Assembly (NCBI RefSeq): GCF_014873855.1
Contig: NZ_JADBEL010000022.1
Span: forward strand, 18,648-66,497
Origin: Sporosarcina limicola
GTDB lineage: Bacteria; Bacillota; Bacilli; Bacillales_A; Planococcaceae
Direction of reading: 5' to 3'
DNA: 47,850 bases
Part shown: positions 16,450 through 25,573 of the stretch, piece after piece
Layout: each line of letters starts with the position of its first letter
Numbering within the stretch: the first letter of the stretch is position 1
Program-made: the position numbers and the translations under genes
The notes under the pieces: generated by a model
What the model was told of the DNA's origin: nothing
Seen by the model: only the letters and a program-made list of their open reading frames with translations
Databases searched by the model: none

Positions 16450-17134
16450 ATTTTCCGGCCTACCAGAATTCATGTTTCCTCGGTTAACGCAAGTGTTGGA
16501 AACCCTCTTCAATGGCATCGTCCATGGACAAATTACAGCCGCCATTGGAAAGAGCATGAGCAGACTGCTAATTGGATTTTCCATCGCCATCATTCTTGGG
16601 TTAATCATGGGTTACCTCATTTGGCGGTTCAAATTCGTGGAAGATACGCTCGGATTTTTGGTAACGGCTTTGCAGTCCATTCCAAGTATTGTCTGGTTTC
16701 CACTTGCTATCGTCTGGTTTGGATTGAATGATTTTTCAATCCTGTTCATCGTCACGATTGGCGCCACATGGACAATGACAATCAGTGCGACGAGCGGATT
16801 CAGAAATGTACCAACACTCTACCAGCGGGTTGCCAAAACATTCGGTTCAACTGGGCTACATTTTATCAGAACCGTTATTTTGCCCGCCTCTGTTCCCCAA
16901 TTATTATCAGGGTTACGCATCGCATGGGCATTCTCCTGGAGAGCGTTGATGGCGGGTGAACTGCTCGGCTCGGGTGGCGGACTTGGGCAACTATTAGAAA
17001 CCGGGAGATCGCTTGGCCAGATGGATTTGGTTGTTTCCGTTATGATTATCATCGCAGTAATAGGGACCATTATGGATAACGTTGTTTTTGTACGACTTGA
17101 ACGGTCCGTCCAGAGAAAATGGGGACTCGTATGA
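16379..17134 (+). CDS. ABC importer permease, SsuC/TauC type
   Basis: A 251-residue membrane protein with about six helices and the permease motif near residues 165-190 (IRTVILPASVPQLLSGLRIA, the EAA loop equivalent). GTG 16379 and ATG 16382 are both well placed after AAGGAGG. Middle gene of an ATPase-permease-binding protein operon. Confidence 0.88.
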   Translation: MMTTALRRIIFIAMIAAIWEVTSRFSGLPEFMFPRLTQVLETLFNGIVHGQITAAIGKSMSRLLIGFSIAIILGLIMGYLIWRFKFVEDTLGFLVTALQSIPSIVWFPLAIVWFGLNDFSILFIVTIGATWTMTISATSGFRNVPTLYQRVAKTFGSTGLHFIRTVILPASVPQLLSGLRIAWAFSWRALMAGELLGSGGGLGQLLETGRSLGQMDLVVSVMIIIAVIGTIMDNVVFVRLERSVQRKWGLV

Positions 17135-17157
17135 TTAGAGAAAAGGAGAGGGTTTCA

Positions 17158-18138
17158 TTGAAAAAAGCAACGATAACAGCATTTATATTCATCTTACTAA
17201 TTGGGGTGTTAAGCGCTTGCTCGGGTGGCAATAAATCCGATAGCAAAACAGTCAAAATCGGGTACTTTCCGAATTTGACCCACATCGCAACGATTGTAGC
17301 ACTCGAAAACGGTTATTTCAAAGAAGAGTTCGGGGATGACGTGACAATTGAAACAAAAACGGTTAGCAATGGCGGCCTATTTATGGAAGCCATGACGACG
17401 AAATCGATTGATGTAGGAACGGTTGGCCCTGGCCCGCTGCTAAACTTTTATGTGAAAAACCCTACATTCCGTCTTATTTCTGGAGCAGTCAATGGAGGTG
17501 CGGTACTTGTCGCAAGTGAAGGGAGCGGCATTTCTGAGTTAGCTGATCTTGACGGTAAAAAGGTTGCAATTCCAGTTGTCGGAAGTACGCAAGACGTCAT
17601 GCTTCGAAAAGCGTTGAAAGAAGTGAACCTTGAAACAACGACAAATGGGGGTACGGTTGAACTATTCGCAGCTGCACCAGCAGATACGGCTACCCTATTT
17701 GTTCAGAAATCGGTTGACGCGGCAGCAACACAGGAGCCGTGGGGCAATATTCTTGAAACACAGGCAAACGGTAAGCTAATCCTCGACTGGGATGAATTTG
17801 CATGGGGCAAAGAATCGACGAATACAGTCGTTGCCGCTAGTGATGATTTCTTGAAAAATAAGGAACTTTCCGCCTCTTATATTAAAGCACATAAAAGAGC
17901 AGTCGAATTCATCCAACAAAATCCAGAAAAAGCACAAGATCTCGTGATCAAACATCTCAAAGATCTAACTGGCAAGGAGATCAACAAAGAGGATACAGCC
18001 GCAGCTTTCAAAAGACTTGAGGTCACAACAGATGTCAACGAACAAGTCATCCAGGAAATGGCGGACATCAGCAAAGAGGCGGGCTATGTAACAAACAATG
18101 ATATCAAAGGACTGATTGACCTTTCGTTGCTTAAGTAA
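17158..18138 (+). CDS. Substrate-binding lipoprotein, NMT1/SsuA-like
   Basis: A 326-residue lipoprotein starting at TTG 17158 (AAAGGAGAGGG upstream), with a classic signal peptide MKKATITAFIFILLIGVLSAC and lipobox LSAC; lipidated cysteine C21. The mature part has the NMT1/SsuA pattern (KIGYFPNLTHIATIVALENG; DVGTVGPGPLLNFYV). Sulfonates, nitrate or a pyrimidine are all possible ligands; the neighbouring cysK favours an organosulfur compound. An in-frame ATG at 17119 lies inside the permease gene and would ruin the signal peptide. Confidence 0.87.
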   Translation: MKKATITAFIFILLIGVLSACSGGNKSDSKTVKIGYFPNLTHIATIVALENGYFKEEFGDDVTIETKTVSNGGLFMEAMTTKSIDVGTVGPGPLLNFYVKNPTFRLISGAVNGGAVLVASEGSGISELADLDGKKVAIPVVGSTQDVMLRKALKEVNLETTTNGGTVELFAAAPADTATLFVQKSVDAAATQEPWGNILETQANGKLILDWDEFAWGKESTNTVVAASDDFLKNKELSASYIKAHKRAVEFIQQNPEKAQDLVIKHLKDLTGKEINKEDTAAAFKRLEVTTDVNEQVIQEMADISKEAGYVTNNDIKGLIDLSLLK

Positions 18139-18160
18139 CAAGACCAATAATGGTGTAAAT

Positions 18161-18476
18161 TCGATGGCGTAATTGGTCGCTTGAGTCGAAGATCAGTCGC
18201 TTCGATGGCGTAATTGGTCGCTTGAGTCGAAGTTCAGTCGCTTCGATGGCGCAATTGGTCGCTTGTTTCGAAGTTCAGTCGCTTCGACGGCGTAATTGGT
18301 CGCTTGTTTCGAAGTTCAGTCGCTTCGACGGCGTAATTGGTCGCTTGTTTCGAAGATCAGTCGCTTCGATAGCGTAATTGGTCGCTTGTTTCGAAGTTCA
18401 GTCGCTTCGATAGCGCAATTGGTCGCTTGTTTCGAAGATCAGTCGCTTCGATAGCGCAATTGGTCGCTTGATTCGT
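18161..18476. repeat. 41-bp tandem repeat array, about 7.7 copies
   Basis: Units begin at 18161, 18202, 18243, 18284, 18325, 18366, 18407 and 18448 (last partial), always 41 bp. Each holds two GTCGCTT words alternately 20 and 21 bp apart, 15 in all, so they recur every two helical turns. TCGAAG...CTTCGA inside each unit can form a small hairpin. Variation is limited to a few positions (TGG/CGG/TAG, GTAATT/GCAATT, GAGTC/GTTTC). The 411-base gap between the binding protein and spoVT holds this array and the terminator only. Confidence 0.93.
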
Positions 18477-18502
18477 GGCCACCCCCAAAAATCATACTAT
18501 CA

Positions 18503-18548
18503 AAACAGCCCACACCGACCGTCAAAATCCGGTCCATGTGGGCTGTTT
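18503..18548. terminator. Stem-loop between the repeat array and spoVT
   Basis: A 12-bp stem (AAACAGCCCACA at 18503-18514 with 18537-18548) with a further inner GACC/GGTC pairing. T runs are short (four on the minus strand), so it is a moderate bidirectional terminator. Confidence 0.6.
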
Positions 18549-18549
18549 C

Positions 18550-19086
18550 TTATTGCTCCATCTGTTTCGCTAAAAAATGTGCAGCTGTTTCTGCCGCCTT
18601 TTGTTCGGTTTCACCGATGAAATGTACTTTCGACAATAAGTAGACTGCACCTATTGTGTCACCACCTGCGACAATCGGGGCGATGCAGTACGATTTAACC
18701 TGTTCCACTTGTCCCGGTACCCATTCGATTGTTTTTTCAAGTTTTTCTGTGATGATTTTACGTCCTGTCATAATCTCATCAATATCCGGGGACAACTGGC
18801 GATTCAAATAGTCCTTTTTCGATACACCAGATACCGCAATCATTTCATCTCGGTCACTAATCATTGCTGGTGTGCCAAGTGTTTCGTAGAGCGTTTCTGC
18901 GTACTCTGTCGCAAATTGCCCAAGTTCCGATATCGGTGAATATTTCTTCAAAATGACCTCGCCATCTCGAGCGGTAAAAATTTCAAGCGGATCCCCTTCT
19001 CGTATTCGAAGTGTCCTCCTTATCTCCTTTGGGATGACTATCCTACCTAGATCGTCAATTCTGCGGACGATTCCCGTTGCTTTCAT
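18550..19086 (-). CDS. spoVT: Stage V sporulation protein T (AbrB-family forespore regulator)
   Basis: A 178-residue transcription regulator, the B. subtilis length. The N-terminal swapped-hairpin AbrB domain (MKATGIVRRIDDLGRIVIPKE...) binds DNA; the rest is a GAF-like domain (about 55-178). It adjusts sigma-G-dependent gene expression in the forespore. The frame extends to 19149, but MKATGIVRR at 19086 is the conserved start, and a sigma-G-like promoter fits at 19137-19167. Confidence 0.95.
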   Translation of the reverse strand: MKATGIVRRIDDLGRIVIPKEIRRTLRIREGDPLEIFTARDGEVILKKYSPISELGQFATEYAETLYETLGTPAMISDRDEMIAVSGVSKKDYLNRQLSPDIDEIMTGRKIITEKLEKTIEWVPGQVEQVKSYCIAPIVAGGDTIGAVYLLSKVHFIGETEQKAAETAAHFLAKQMEQ

Positions 19087-19136
19087 ACATGATGCCTCAC
19101 TTTCTACAAAATTGAACATTGACTTCATTGCTGTCC

Positions 19137-19167
19137 TAGTATGCATCATGTATGGGCAAAATATGCA
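19137..19167 (-). promoter_or_regulatory. Sigma-G-like promoter of spoVT
   Basis: Minus strand: TGCATA (19162-19167), 18-base spacer, CATACTA (19137-19143), near the sigma-G consensus TGAATA/CATACTA. spoVT is sigma-G dependent in B. subtilis. Confidence 0.7.
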
Positions 19168-19176
19168 ACATGTCCT

Positions 19177-22100
19177 TTAGACGGAATTATCAACAACCGT
19201 TTCCTTTACAGATGCTTGTAAAAGTTGCATTAATTCTTCAAGTACATCGAACGCTGTCTTCTTTCCAGTATGACGTTCATCTACATTCAGGATTAGTTGG
19301 CCACCTTCCATAGTAAACCCAACCGCACGTCCTAATTTCATTGAATCAGACACAAGTTTTGCACCGTCCGTTCTAGCCGTTCCCTCTGGCGATAGGCAGA
19401 CCTCTATGAGCGGGCCCTGTTTTTTAATAGATTCGGCACCTGCAAGACGTCCCCATGCTTTCACCCGCGCAATACGTAGTAATAGGTCTGCTTCGAGCGG
19501 CATATCTCCGAAGCGGTCTGTCATTTCATCAATAAGCTCGGAATAATCCGTCTCACTTTCAATTGCCTTCACCCGTTTATACATTTGAATCTTTTGGAAT
19601 CCGTCACGAATATACGTATCCGGTAAATAGGCAGTGAGTGGCAGTGAAATTTCCAGATCCGGAATGTCAGCTTTTACGATTCCTGTTTGTTTCTCTTCGA
19701 TTGCTTCTTGTAACATTTGCGAATAGAGATCAAAACCAACTGAGTCGATAAATCCGTGTTGCTGTGAACCGAGAAGATTGCCCGCTCCACGGATTGACAA
19801 GTCACGCATGGCGATTTTGAAACCAGATCCGAGTTCTGTAAATTCTTTTATCGCTTGCAGGCGACTTTCTGCCACTTCTGTGAGTACCTTATCACGTTGA
19901 TAAAGAAAATAAGCATATGCAACACGATTTGATCGTCCGACGCGACCTCGTAACTGGTAAAGCTGGGATAAGCCCATCCGATCTGCGTCATGAACGATTA
20001 GTGTATTCACATTTGGAATATCGATTCCCGTTTCGATGATAGTCGTTGTGACCAGCACATCAAATTCACCTTCAATGAAACTTAAAATGACCGATTCAAG
20101 TGCAGACTCTCCCATTTGCCCATGTGCGAATCCGACACGTGCATCTGGAACGAGCTGCCTGATTTCATCAACCCTCCGCATCATGTCTTCCACACGGTTA
20201 TACAAGTAGAACACTTGCCCACCTCGGCCCATCTCCCGTTCAATGGCCTCACGAACAAGTCCGAGGTTATGTTCCATAACATAGGTCTGGACCGGAAAAC
20301 GATTTGCCGGAGGCGTTTCGATAACAGACAAGTCTCGGACACCAAGCATCGACATATGAAGTGTGCGCGGAATCGGCGTCGCCGTCAGTGTTAGCACGTC
20401 GACATTCGTCTTCAATTGTTTAAGCTTTTCTTTATGCGACACACCAAACCGTTGCTCTTCATCAACAATAAGTAGACCTAGATCGTGATAGACGACATCT
20501 TTTGAAAGAAGACGGTGTGTACCAATAACAATATCGACTGTTCCGGCTTTCATTCCTTTTAATGACTCTGCCTGTTCTTTTTTTGTGCGGAAACGGTTCA
20601 ACAGCGCAACCTCAACTGGGAAACCGGCGAAACGTTCTTTCATCGTCTCATAATGCTGCTGTGCGAGAATCGTCGTCGGCACAAGGAAAGCCGCTTGTTT
20701 GCCATCTGCTACAGCTTTAAATGCCGCACGAATTGCCACTTCCGTCTTGCCATAGCCAACATCCCCACAAAGAAGCCGATCCATTGGACGCTCTTTTTCC
20801 ATGTCCTGCTTCACTTCTATAATAGACCTAAGTTGATCTTCTGTTTCGTCATAAGGAAAGGCACTTTCAAATGCACTTTGCAAATCATCGTCTTCCGCAA
20901 AGGCATGCCCTTTTTCCGCCTCACGTTTGGCATACAACTTGATAAGATCTTCCGCTATATCTTTAACTGCGGCTGTTACTTTACTTTTCGTCTTCTTCCA
21001 GTCTGCGCTACCGAGCTTGTGTAATTTCGGCTCTCTTTCACCAGATGCGACATATTTCTGAATCAGGTCAATCTTATCAGTAGTGACGTACAGTCTATCC
21101 TCCCCGCGAAACTCAATATGGAGGTGGTCTTTATCTATACCGCCTGAATTTAGATTTGTAATGCCAATGAATTTACCGATTCCATGATGGACATGAACGA
21201 TATAATCCCCCGGTTTTATTTCCGAGTAGCTTTTGATGCGTTCTGCGTTCGTCATCTTCTGTGGACGCGTTTTCCGTTTCGGTTTGCCTTTAAACAATTC
21301 GGAATCGGTTACGACTGCAACACGCTGAAATGGCAGTTCAAACCCCGCGGACAGATCGCCGTCGATAATTGAAACTCCCCCTGCTTGTGACGACTTACCG
21401 GTCAAGGTAGAGGTCATATCATAGTCTTGAAGAATCGCTTGCACTTTTTTCATACGTTCCTTACCATCCGCGATGATGAAAACGTTAAAACGACCTTGCT
21501 GCCATCGTCCCATTTCGTTTTTCAATAAATTCATTTGTCCGTGGAACTGTTGCATCGGCTTACATGAAAAAATTATCGTCTTTCTCATGACAATACCGGG
21601 AACTGAACGAGTGAATAGAGATAAATAAATTTTTCGTTGTTTCAACAAGCCATGCATTTCATCGAAAGAATAGGACATTTTTGCATCATGAACGATTTTC
21701 CCTTCTTCAAGGAGGGCAATCATCCATTCCTCTTCCTCCATGTCAAGTGTTGCTACCACTTCAAGAACCCGGCCGATTTCATCGAATAATACAATGCCAT
21801 CACTTAGAAAATAGCTTCCGAGAGATGTCGTTGCATTCTCTGCAAAGGAAGCGTACTTCAACATATTTTTAGGGATTTCTCCATCTTTTAATAAGCGAAT
21901 ATCGCCGGTCATATTCATTGTGAGTTTTTCTTTCGCCTCTGCATCTTTCAGTTTCTTCAAACTAGTGCCGAGCGCGCCTTCCAAGTTGCCTGCCACAGTT
22001 AACAAATCTTCGGCCTTCCAGACAAATTCAGCTGCTGGGAGGATTGTTACTTCTTCCAACTTACCGGTTGAGCGTTGATCTTCTGCGGAGAACGTACGGA

Positions 22101-22710
22101 TCGAGTCGACGTCTGTATCGAATAGTTCAATCCTGACAGGATCTTCCATGTTCAGTGGATATAAGTCCAAAATACCGCCTCGGAGCGCAAATTCACCTGG
22201 TGCAGTGACCATCGGCTGTCTCGTATAACCCATTGAAACAAGCTTGCCGAGCCAGTCCGTAATATCAATCACACCACCGATTTTAGCGAATAAGACACTA
22301 GCCAACCAGCGGTCTTTCGTTGGTAATAATTTTTTCATCCCCGCAATCGGCGTAATATAGATCCCTTTCCCAATACGAGCCATATGATCAAGTGTATCGA
22401 TTCGCTGCGCACGAAGTTCATAACTCGAAATGGAGAAGTCAGCCGCAATAAGTTCTTCTGCAGGATAAAGATGTACGAGTGAGTCACCAAGCATTTTGAC
22501 AAGATCTTCGTATGTACGCTGTGCTTGCAATAGATTGGGAGAAACAATCAGAATGGGCTGTTCAATCGATCGGTGAAGTGCTTTGAAAAATACCGCCTTT
22601 GCCCCCCCAGACAGCCCTGCGATAAACTGACGGTCCTTCCCTTCCTCCAACTCTTCTACTAGGTTGCCAATCTCATTCTCTTTTAAAAATAAATCGATTA
22701 ATGCTTCCAA
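19177..22710 (-). CDS. mfd: Transcription-repair coupling factor Mfd
   Basis: A protein of 1177 residues, as in B. subtilis. Mfd removes RNA polymerase stalled at DNA damage and recruits UvrA. N-terminal UvrB-like domains ([14 protein letters not shown]), RNA-polymerase-interacting domain ([14 protein letters not shown]), RecG-like motor with Walker [16 protein letters not shown] box (VDEEQRFG), [21 protein letters not shown], and the C-terminal TRCF domain are all present. ATG 22728 has no ribosome binding site; TTG 22710 follows GAGAGG, so it is chosen with moderate certainty. Confidence 0.94.
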   Translation of the reverse strand: MEALIDLFLKENEIGNLVEELEEGKDRQFIAGLSGGAKAVFFKALHRSIEQPILIVSPNLLQAQRTYEDLVKMLGDSLVHLYPAEELIAADFSISSYELRAQRIDTLDHMARIGKGIYITPIAGMKKLLPTKDRWLASVLFAKIGGVIDITDWLGKLVSMGYTRQPMVTAPGEFALRGGILDLYPLNMEDPVRIELFDTDVDSIRTFSAEDQRSTGKLEEVTILPAAEFVWKAEDLLTVAGNLEGALGTSLKKLKDAEAKEKLTMNMTGDIRLLKDGEIPKNMLKYASFAENATTSLGSYFLSDGIVLFDEIGRVLEVVATLDMEEEEWMIALLEEGKIVHDAKMSYSFDEMHGLLKQRKIYLSLFTRSVPGIVMRKTIIFSCKPMQQFHGQMNLLKNEMGRWQQGRFNVFIIADGKERMKKVQAILQDYDMTSTLTGKSSQAGGVSIIDGDLSAGFELPFQRVAVVTDSELFKGKPKRKTRPQKMTNAERIKSYSEIKPGDYIVHVHHGIGKFIGITNLNSGGIDKDHLHIEFRGEDRLYVTTDKIDLIQKYVASGEREPKLHKLGSADWKKTKSKVTAAVKDIAEDLIKLYAKREAEKGHAFAEDDDLQSAFESAFPYDETEDQLRSIIEVKQDMEKERPMDRLLCGDVGYGKTEVAIRAAFKAVADGKQAAFLVPTTILAQQHYETMKERFAGFPVEVALLNRFRTKKEQAESLKGMKAGTVDIVIGTHRLLSKDVVYHDLGLLIVDEEQRFGVSHKEKLKQLKTNVDVLTLTATPIPRTLHMSMLGVRDLSVIETPPANRFPVQTYVMEHNLGLVREAIEREMGRGGQVFYLYNRVEDMMRRVDEIRQLVPDARVGFAHGQMGESALESVILSFIEGEFDVLVTTTIIETGIDIPNVNTLIVHDADRMGLSQLYQLRGRVGRSNRVAYAYFLYQRDKVLTEVAESRLQAIKEFTELGSGFKIAMRDLSIRGAGNLLGSQQHGFIDSVGFDLYSQMLQEAIEEKQTGIVKADIPDLEISLPLTAYLPDTYIRDGFQKIQMYKRVKAIESETDYSELIDEMTDRFGDMPLEADLLLRIARVKAWGRLAGAESIKKQGPLIEVCLSPEGTARTDGAKLVSDSMKLGRAVGFTMEGGQLILNVDERHTGKKTAFDVLEELMQLLQASVKETVVDNSV

Positions 22711-22742
22711 TGGTACGCATCCTCTCATTTCTTATATGGAAA

Positions 22743-22783
22743 AACAGAAAAAGCTTTGGACGCCTATGATACGCGCCAAAGCA
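22743..22783 (-). terminator. Terminator of fin
   Basis: Stem GCTTTGG-CGC / GGCG-CCAAAGC (22753-22764 with 22773-22782), then TTTTTC on the minus strand, directly after the fin stop codon. Confidence 0.7.
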
Positions 22784-22789
22784 TACATT

Positions 22790-23020
22790 TTATTGTAGCC
22801 ATTTGTTAAGTGTATAGTAATCCGGAAAGCTTCGTAACGATTGTTCACACTGCTCGCATATGCATCGTACCATTAATGCCCCGTCCCTGTCGTATGTTAA
22901 AAATCGTTCCTCTTTCCCTTCGTCCATCTTTTGTAGTTGAAGGACGGTTTCCTTCGCTGACTCAAATGGAAGTGTGCCAATTTCAGTTTCACAATGCCGG
23001 CATGTATAACGAATCGCCAT
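22790..23020 (-). CDS. fin: Anti-sigma-F factor Fin (YabK)
   Basis: A 76-residue protein, the exact B. subtilis length. Two zinc-knuckle-like pairs, CRHC (7-10) and CICEQC near residue 54, fit the zinc-binding Fin fold. Fin binds sigma F in the forespore and helps switch to sigma G. It lies between pth and mfd as in B. subtilis. Ribosome binding site AAAAGGGG. Confidence 0.92.
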   Translation of the reverse strand: MAIRYTCRHCETEIGTLPFESAKETVLQLQKMDEGKEERFLTYDRDGALMVRCICEQCEQSLRSFPDYYTLNKWLQ

Positions 23021-23075
23021 CTGATTACTCGCCCCTTTTAATCCAAGTATAGGCGAGAGATGGATTCGTTATTCC

Positions 23076-23639
23076 TTACACACCGTTAAAGTTATTCATA
23101 ACATCAAGAAAAGGTTTACCCAGCCATGTTTCACAAGCTGAAGCACTTTTTTTCACCACTTCGTTGATCACTGGCACTTCGTCTTTACTAAAGGACGATA
23201 GAACATAATCGGGTACTTTCATGCCACCTGTTGGACGGCCAACACCAATTCGGATTCTATTAAAATTATCCGTTTCGAGATGCGCAATTAGCGACTTCAT
23301 GCCATTATGTCCACCCGCGCTACCTTTTTGACGTAGACGGATTGATCCAGGCGCAAGATCAAGGTCATCATAAATAACAACGATATCTCCTACATCCACC
23401 CCGTAATAATCCATCAGTGGACGAATACATTCTCCTGATAGGTTCATATAGGTGAGGGGCTTAACAAGCATGACTTTCCCTTCAGGACGATGAACGACCG
23501 TATACATGCCATTAAATTTCGATTGCATGGCAGGTGCAGAAAGACGGTTGCAAAGTTCATCAATAACGTGAAAACCTACATTGTGACGTGTCTTTTCATA
23601 TTGTTTACCCGGATTTCCGAGTCCAATTATCATTTTCAT
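23076..23639 (-). CDS. pth: Peptidyl-tRNA hydrolase
   Basis: A 187-residue cytosolic esterase that frees tRNA from prematurely released peptidyl-tRNA. Family motifs: [18 protein letters not shown] (active-site H20 region), [24 protein letters not shown] (catalytic aspartate), [12 protein letters not shown] and [16 protein letters not shown] precedes the ATG. Also named spoVC in B. subtilis. Confidence 0.96.
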   Translation of the reverse strand: MKMIIGLGNPGKQYEKTRHNVGFHVIDELCNRLSAPAMQSKFNGMYTVVHRPEGKVMLVKPLTYMNLSGECIRPLMDYYGVDVGDIVVIYDDLDLAPGSIRLRQKGSAGGHNGMKSLIAHLETDNFNRIRIGVGRPTGGMKVPDYVLSSFSKDEVPVINEVVKKSASACETWLGKPFLDVMNNFNGV

Positions 23640-23665
23640 CGATTTTTATCTTCCTTTTTTTATGA

Positions 23666-23799
23666 GTTCAAAAAGGAGGACAAAAAGAGCCGTGAAGTAC
23701 AGCCACCAAGTATCAGAGCGTATGCTCTTTAATACGTGAAGAGCGGAGGAGCAAGCTGACAACGTAATTCGCGAGCTATTTTTCTCGGACTTTTTGAAC
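23666..23799. repeat. 134-bp element bounded by perfect 10-bp inverted repeats
   Basis: GTTCAAAAAG (23666-23675) and CTTTTTGAAC (23790-23799) bound the element; the similarity of the arms extends inward as GTTCAAAAAG, six free bases, AAAAA-n-AGC. Inside are a hairpin AGAGC-GTAT-GCTCT and purine-rich GGAGG tracts, but no reading frame. It could be a MITE-like repeat or a structured RNA. It separates pth from the rplY terminator. Confidence 0.7.
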
Positions 23800-23821
23800 T
23801 GCCTCTTTCAAGATAGGTTGT

Positions 23822-23855
23822 TAAATAGAAAATAAGCGCACGGAAACCCGTACGC
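23822..23855 (-). terminator. Terminator of rplY
   Basis: An 8-bp stem (GCGTACGG/CCGTGCGC, 23836-23855) followed on the minus strand by TTATTTTCTATTT. Confidence 0.75.
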
Positions 23856-23866
23856 CGCTATACCTA

Positions 23867-24502
23867 TTACTTTTCTTCTTGCTTCTCGCCAATCACTGCC
23901 GGCTCTGCATCTGATCCAATTGCATCGCTTTCAAGTGCATCGAGATCTTCTTCAGTACGTGGTGCGGAGATTAAAACAAGTCCATGATCATCCTCGTTTA
24001 AAATCTCATACTTAGATTTACCACGGATATCAGCAACTGTAATCGTTTCACCGATTTGTAATCCCGAGATATCGATATCGAATGTCTCAGGAATATCCGA
24101 AGGTTTCACTTTGATAGTTACTTCACGGTTTGGCTGCTGAAGAACGCCGCCCTCTTTTTCACCGATAGAAGTACCCATAAGATTTACCATTACATCCACT
24201 TCAAGCTCTTCCGTCATATCGATAGCATGGAAGTCTGCATGATGGATTGTCCCTTTTAGTACGTCGGACTGATAATCACCGAGGACAACGTTAATATCCT
24301 TACCCTCGACATGTAACCTCATAACCCCGTTACGTCCTGTTTCACGCAATGTATTTAACAAATCACGTTCTTTTACCGAAATTGACTTCGATTCTGTTTT
24401 GTAGCCATAGACTACAGCAGGAACGATGCCGTCTTTCCTTAGTTTTGTTAATGTTGATTGTTTCGCTGATTTTCTCACTTCAGACTGAATTGTTGTACTC
24501 AT
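23867..24502 (-). CDS. rplY: 50S ribosomal protein L25 / general stress protein Ctc
   Basis: A 211-residue member of the long L25/TL5/Ctc family. The N-terminal L25 domain (about 5-92) binds 5S rRNA (GIVPAVVYGYKTESKSI); the C-terminal TL5 beta domain follows (about 95-185), with an acidic tail. A sigma-B-like promoter precedes it (24548-24573), matching the stress control of ctc in B. subtilis. Ribosome binding site AAAGGTGA. Confidence 0.94.
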   Translation of the reverse strand: MSTTIQSEVRKSAKQSTLTKLRKDGIVPAVVYGYKTESKSISVKERDLLNTLRETGRNGVMRLHVEGKDINVVLGDYQSDVLKGTIHHADFHAIDMTEELEVDVMVNLMGTSIGEKEGGVLQQPNREVTIKVKPSDIPETFDIDISGLQIGETITVADIRGKSKYEILNEDDHGLVLISAPRTEEDLDALESDAIGSDAEPAVIGEKQEEK

Positions 24503-24547
24503 TTTGTTTAGTCACCTTTCTTTTGAAAAAGTTATTCTAACTCATAA

Positions 24548-24573
24548 ATACCCAATGGCAGACGACATGAAAC
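24548..24573 (-). promoter_or_regulatory. Sigma-B-like promoter of rplY (ctc)
   Basis: Minus strand: GTTTCA (24568-24573), 14-base spacer, GGGTAT (24548-24553), near the sigma-B consensus GTTTAA/GGGTAT. Confidence 0.7.
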
Positions 24574-24599
24574 ATTGCTATCAATCAAACTAAATCCTA

Positions 24600-25559
24600 T
24601 CAATCAAACAGCGTGCTGACGGATTTCTCCTCAAATACGCGGACAATCGCATCGCCAAGAAGTTTAGCGATTGATAATTGGACAATCTTCGGAGACTGTT
24701 TCGTTTCCGAAAATTCGATTGAGTTTGTAATGACCAATTCTTTGATTTTCGAGTTATTAATCCGCTCGATAGCCGGACCAGACAACACGGGGTGTGTACA
24801 ACAAGCATACACTTCTTTTGCGCCACTGGCGATTAAGGCGTTTGCTGCGATTGTAATCGTACCTGCTGTGTCGATAATATCATCAATTAGAATCGCTGTT
24901 TTTCCATCGACGTTCCCGACAATATTCATCACTTCTGCAACGTTTGGACGCGGTCGACGCTTATCGATGATGGCAATAGGTGCCTTCATGCGGTCGGCCA
25001 TCTTACGAGCACGTGTTACACCGCCATGATCAGGAGATACGATAACGAGTTCATCACTGTCAAGGCCTTTTCCTTTGAAATATTCCGTAAGAATCGGTTC
25101 TGCGACAAGATGATCGATTGGAATATCAAAAAAACCTTGAATTTGTGGCGCATGTAAATCGATTGCGATTACGCGATGTGTTCCAGCTGTCTCAAGTAGA
25201 TTCGCAACAAGTTTAGCTGTAATTGGTTCACGTGAACGTGCTTTTCTGTCTTGGCGCGCATAACCGTAATAAGGCATAACGACATTGATTGTACGTGCAG
25301 ATGCACGCTTCAATGCATCAATCATAATAAGAAGTTCCATCAAATTATCGTTGACAGGGTTCGATGTCGACTGGATAACAAACACATCGCAACCGCGGAT
25401 ACTTTCTTCGATATTGATTTGGACTTCTCCATCACTGAATCGTTTGACGGAGCATTTGCCAAGTGGGCGTCCGATTTCTTCCGCCACTTCCTTTGCAAGT
25501 AGTTCGTTGGAATTCAAAGAGAATATCTTCAGTTTATCGTTTGGATAATGATTAGCCAT
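24600..25559 (-). CDS. prs: Ribose-phosphate pyrophosphokinase (PRPP synthetase)
   Basis: A 319-residue enzyme making PRPP from ribose 5-phosphate and ATP for purine, pyrimidine, histidine and tryptophan synthesis. Motifs: [30 protein letters not shown] (ATP flexible region) and the PRPP loop [13 protein letters not shown]. Two adjacent ATG codons; the second (25559) has better spacing from AGGGGGA and matches the family start. The last 12 bases of the gene are duplicated 20 bp downstream (24579-24590). The gene begins 14 bases after glmU ends. Confidence 0.95.
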   Translation of the reverse strand: MANHYPNDKLKIFSLNSNELLAKEVAEEIGRPLGKCSVKRFSDGEVQINIEESIRGCDVFVIQSTSNPVNDNLMELLIMIDALKRASARTINVVMPYYGYARQDRKARSREPITAKLVANLLETAGTHRVIAIDLHAPQIQGFFDIPIDHLVAEPILTEYFKGKGLDSDELVIVSPDHGGVTRARKMADRMKAPIAIIDKRRPRPNVAEVMNIVGNVDGKTAILIDDIIDTAGTITIAANALIASGAKEVYACCTHPVLSGPAIERINNSKIKELVITNSIEFSETKQSPKIVQLSIAKLLGDAIVRVFEEKSVSTLFD

Positions 25560-25573
25560 CATGGTCCCCCTGT

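Noticed and set aside
18161..18476. CRISPR array
   Set aside because: The 41-bp units are contiguous with no unique spacers and no cas genes are near.
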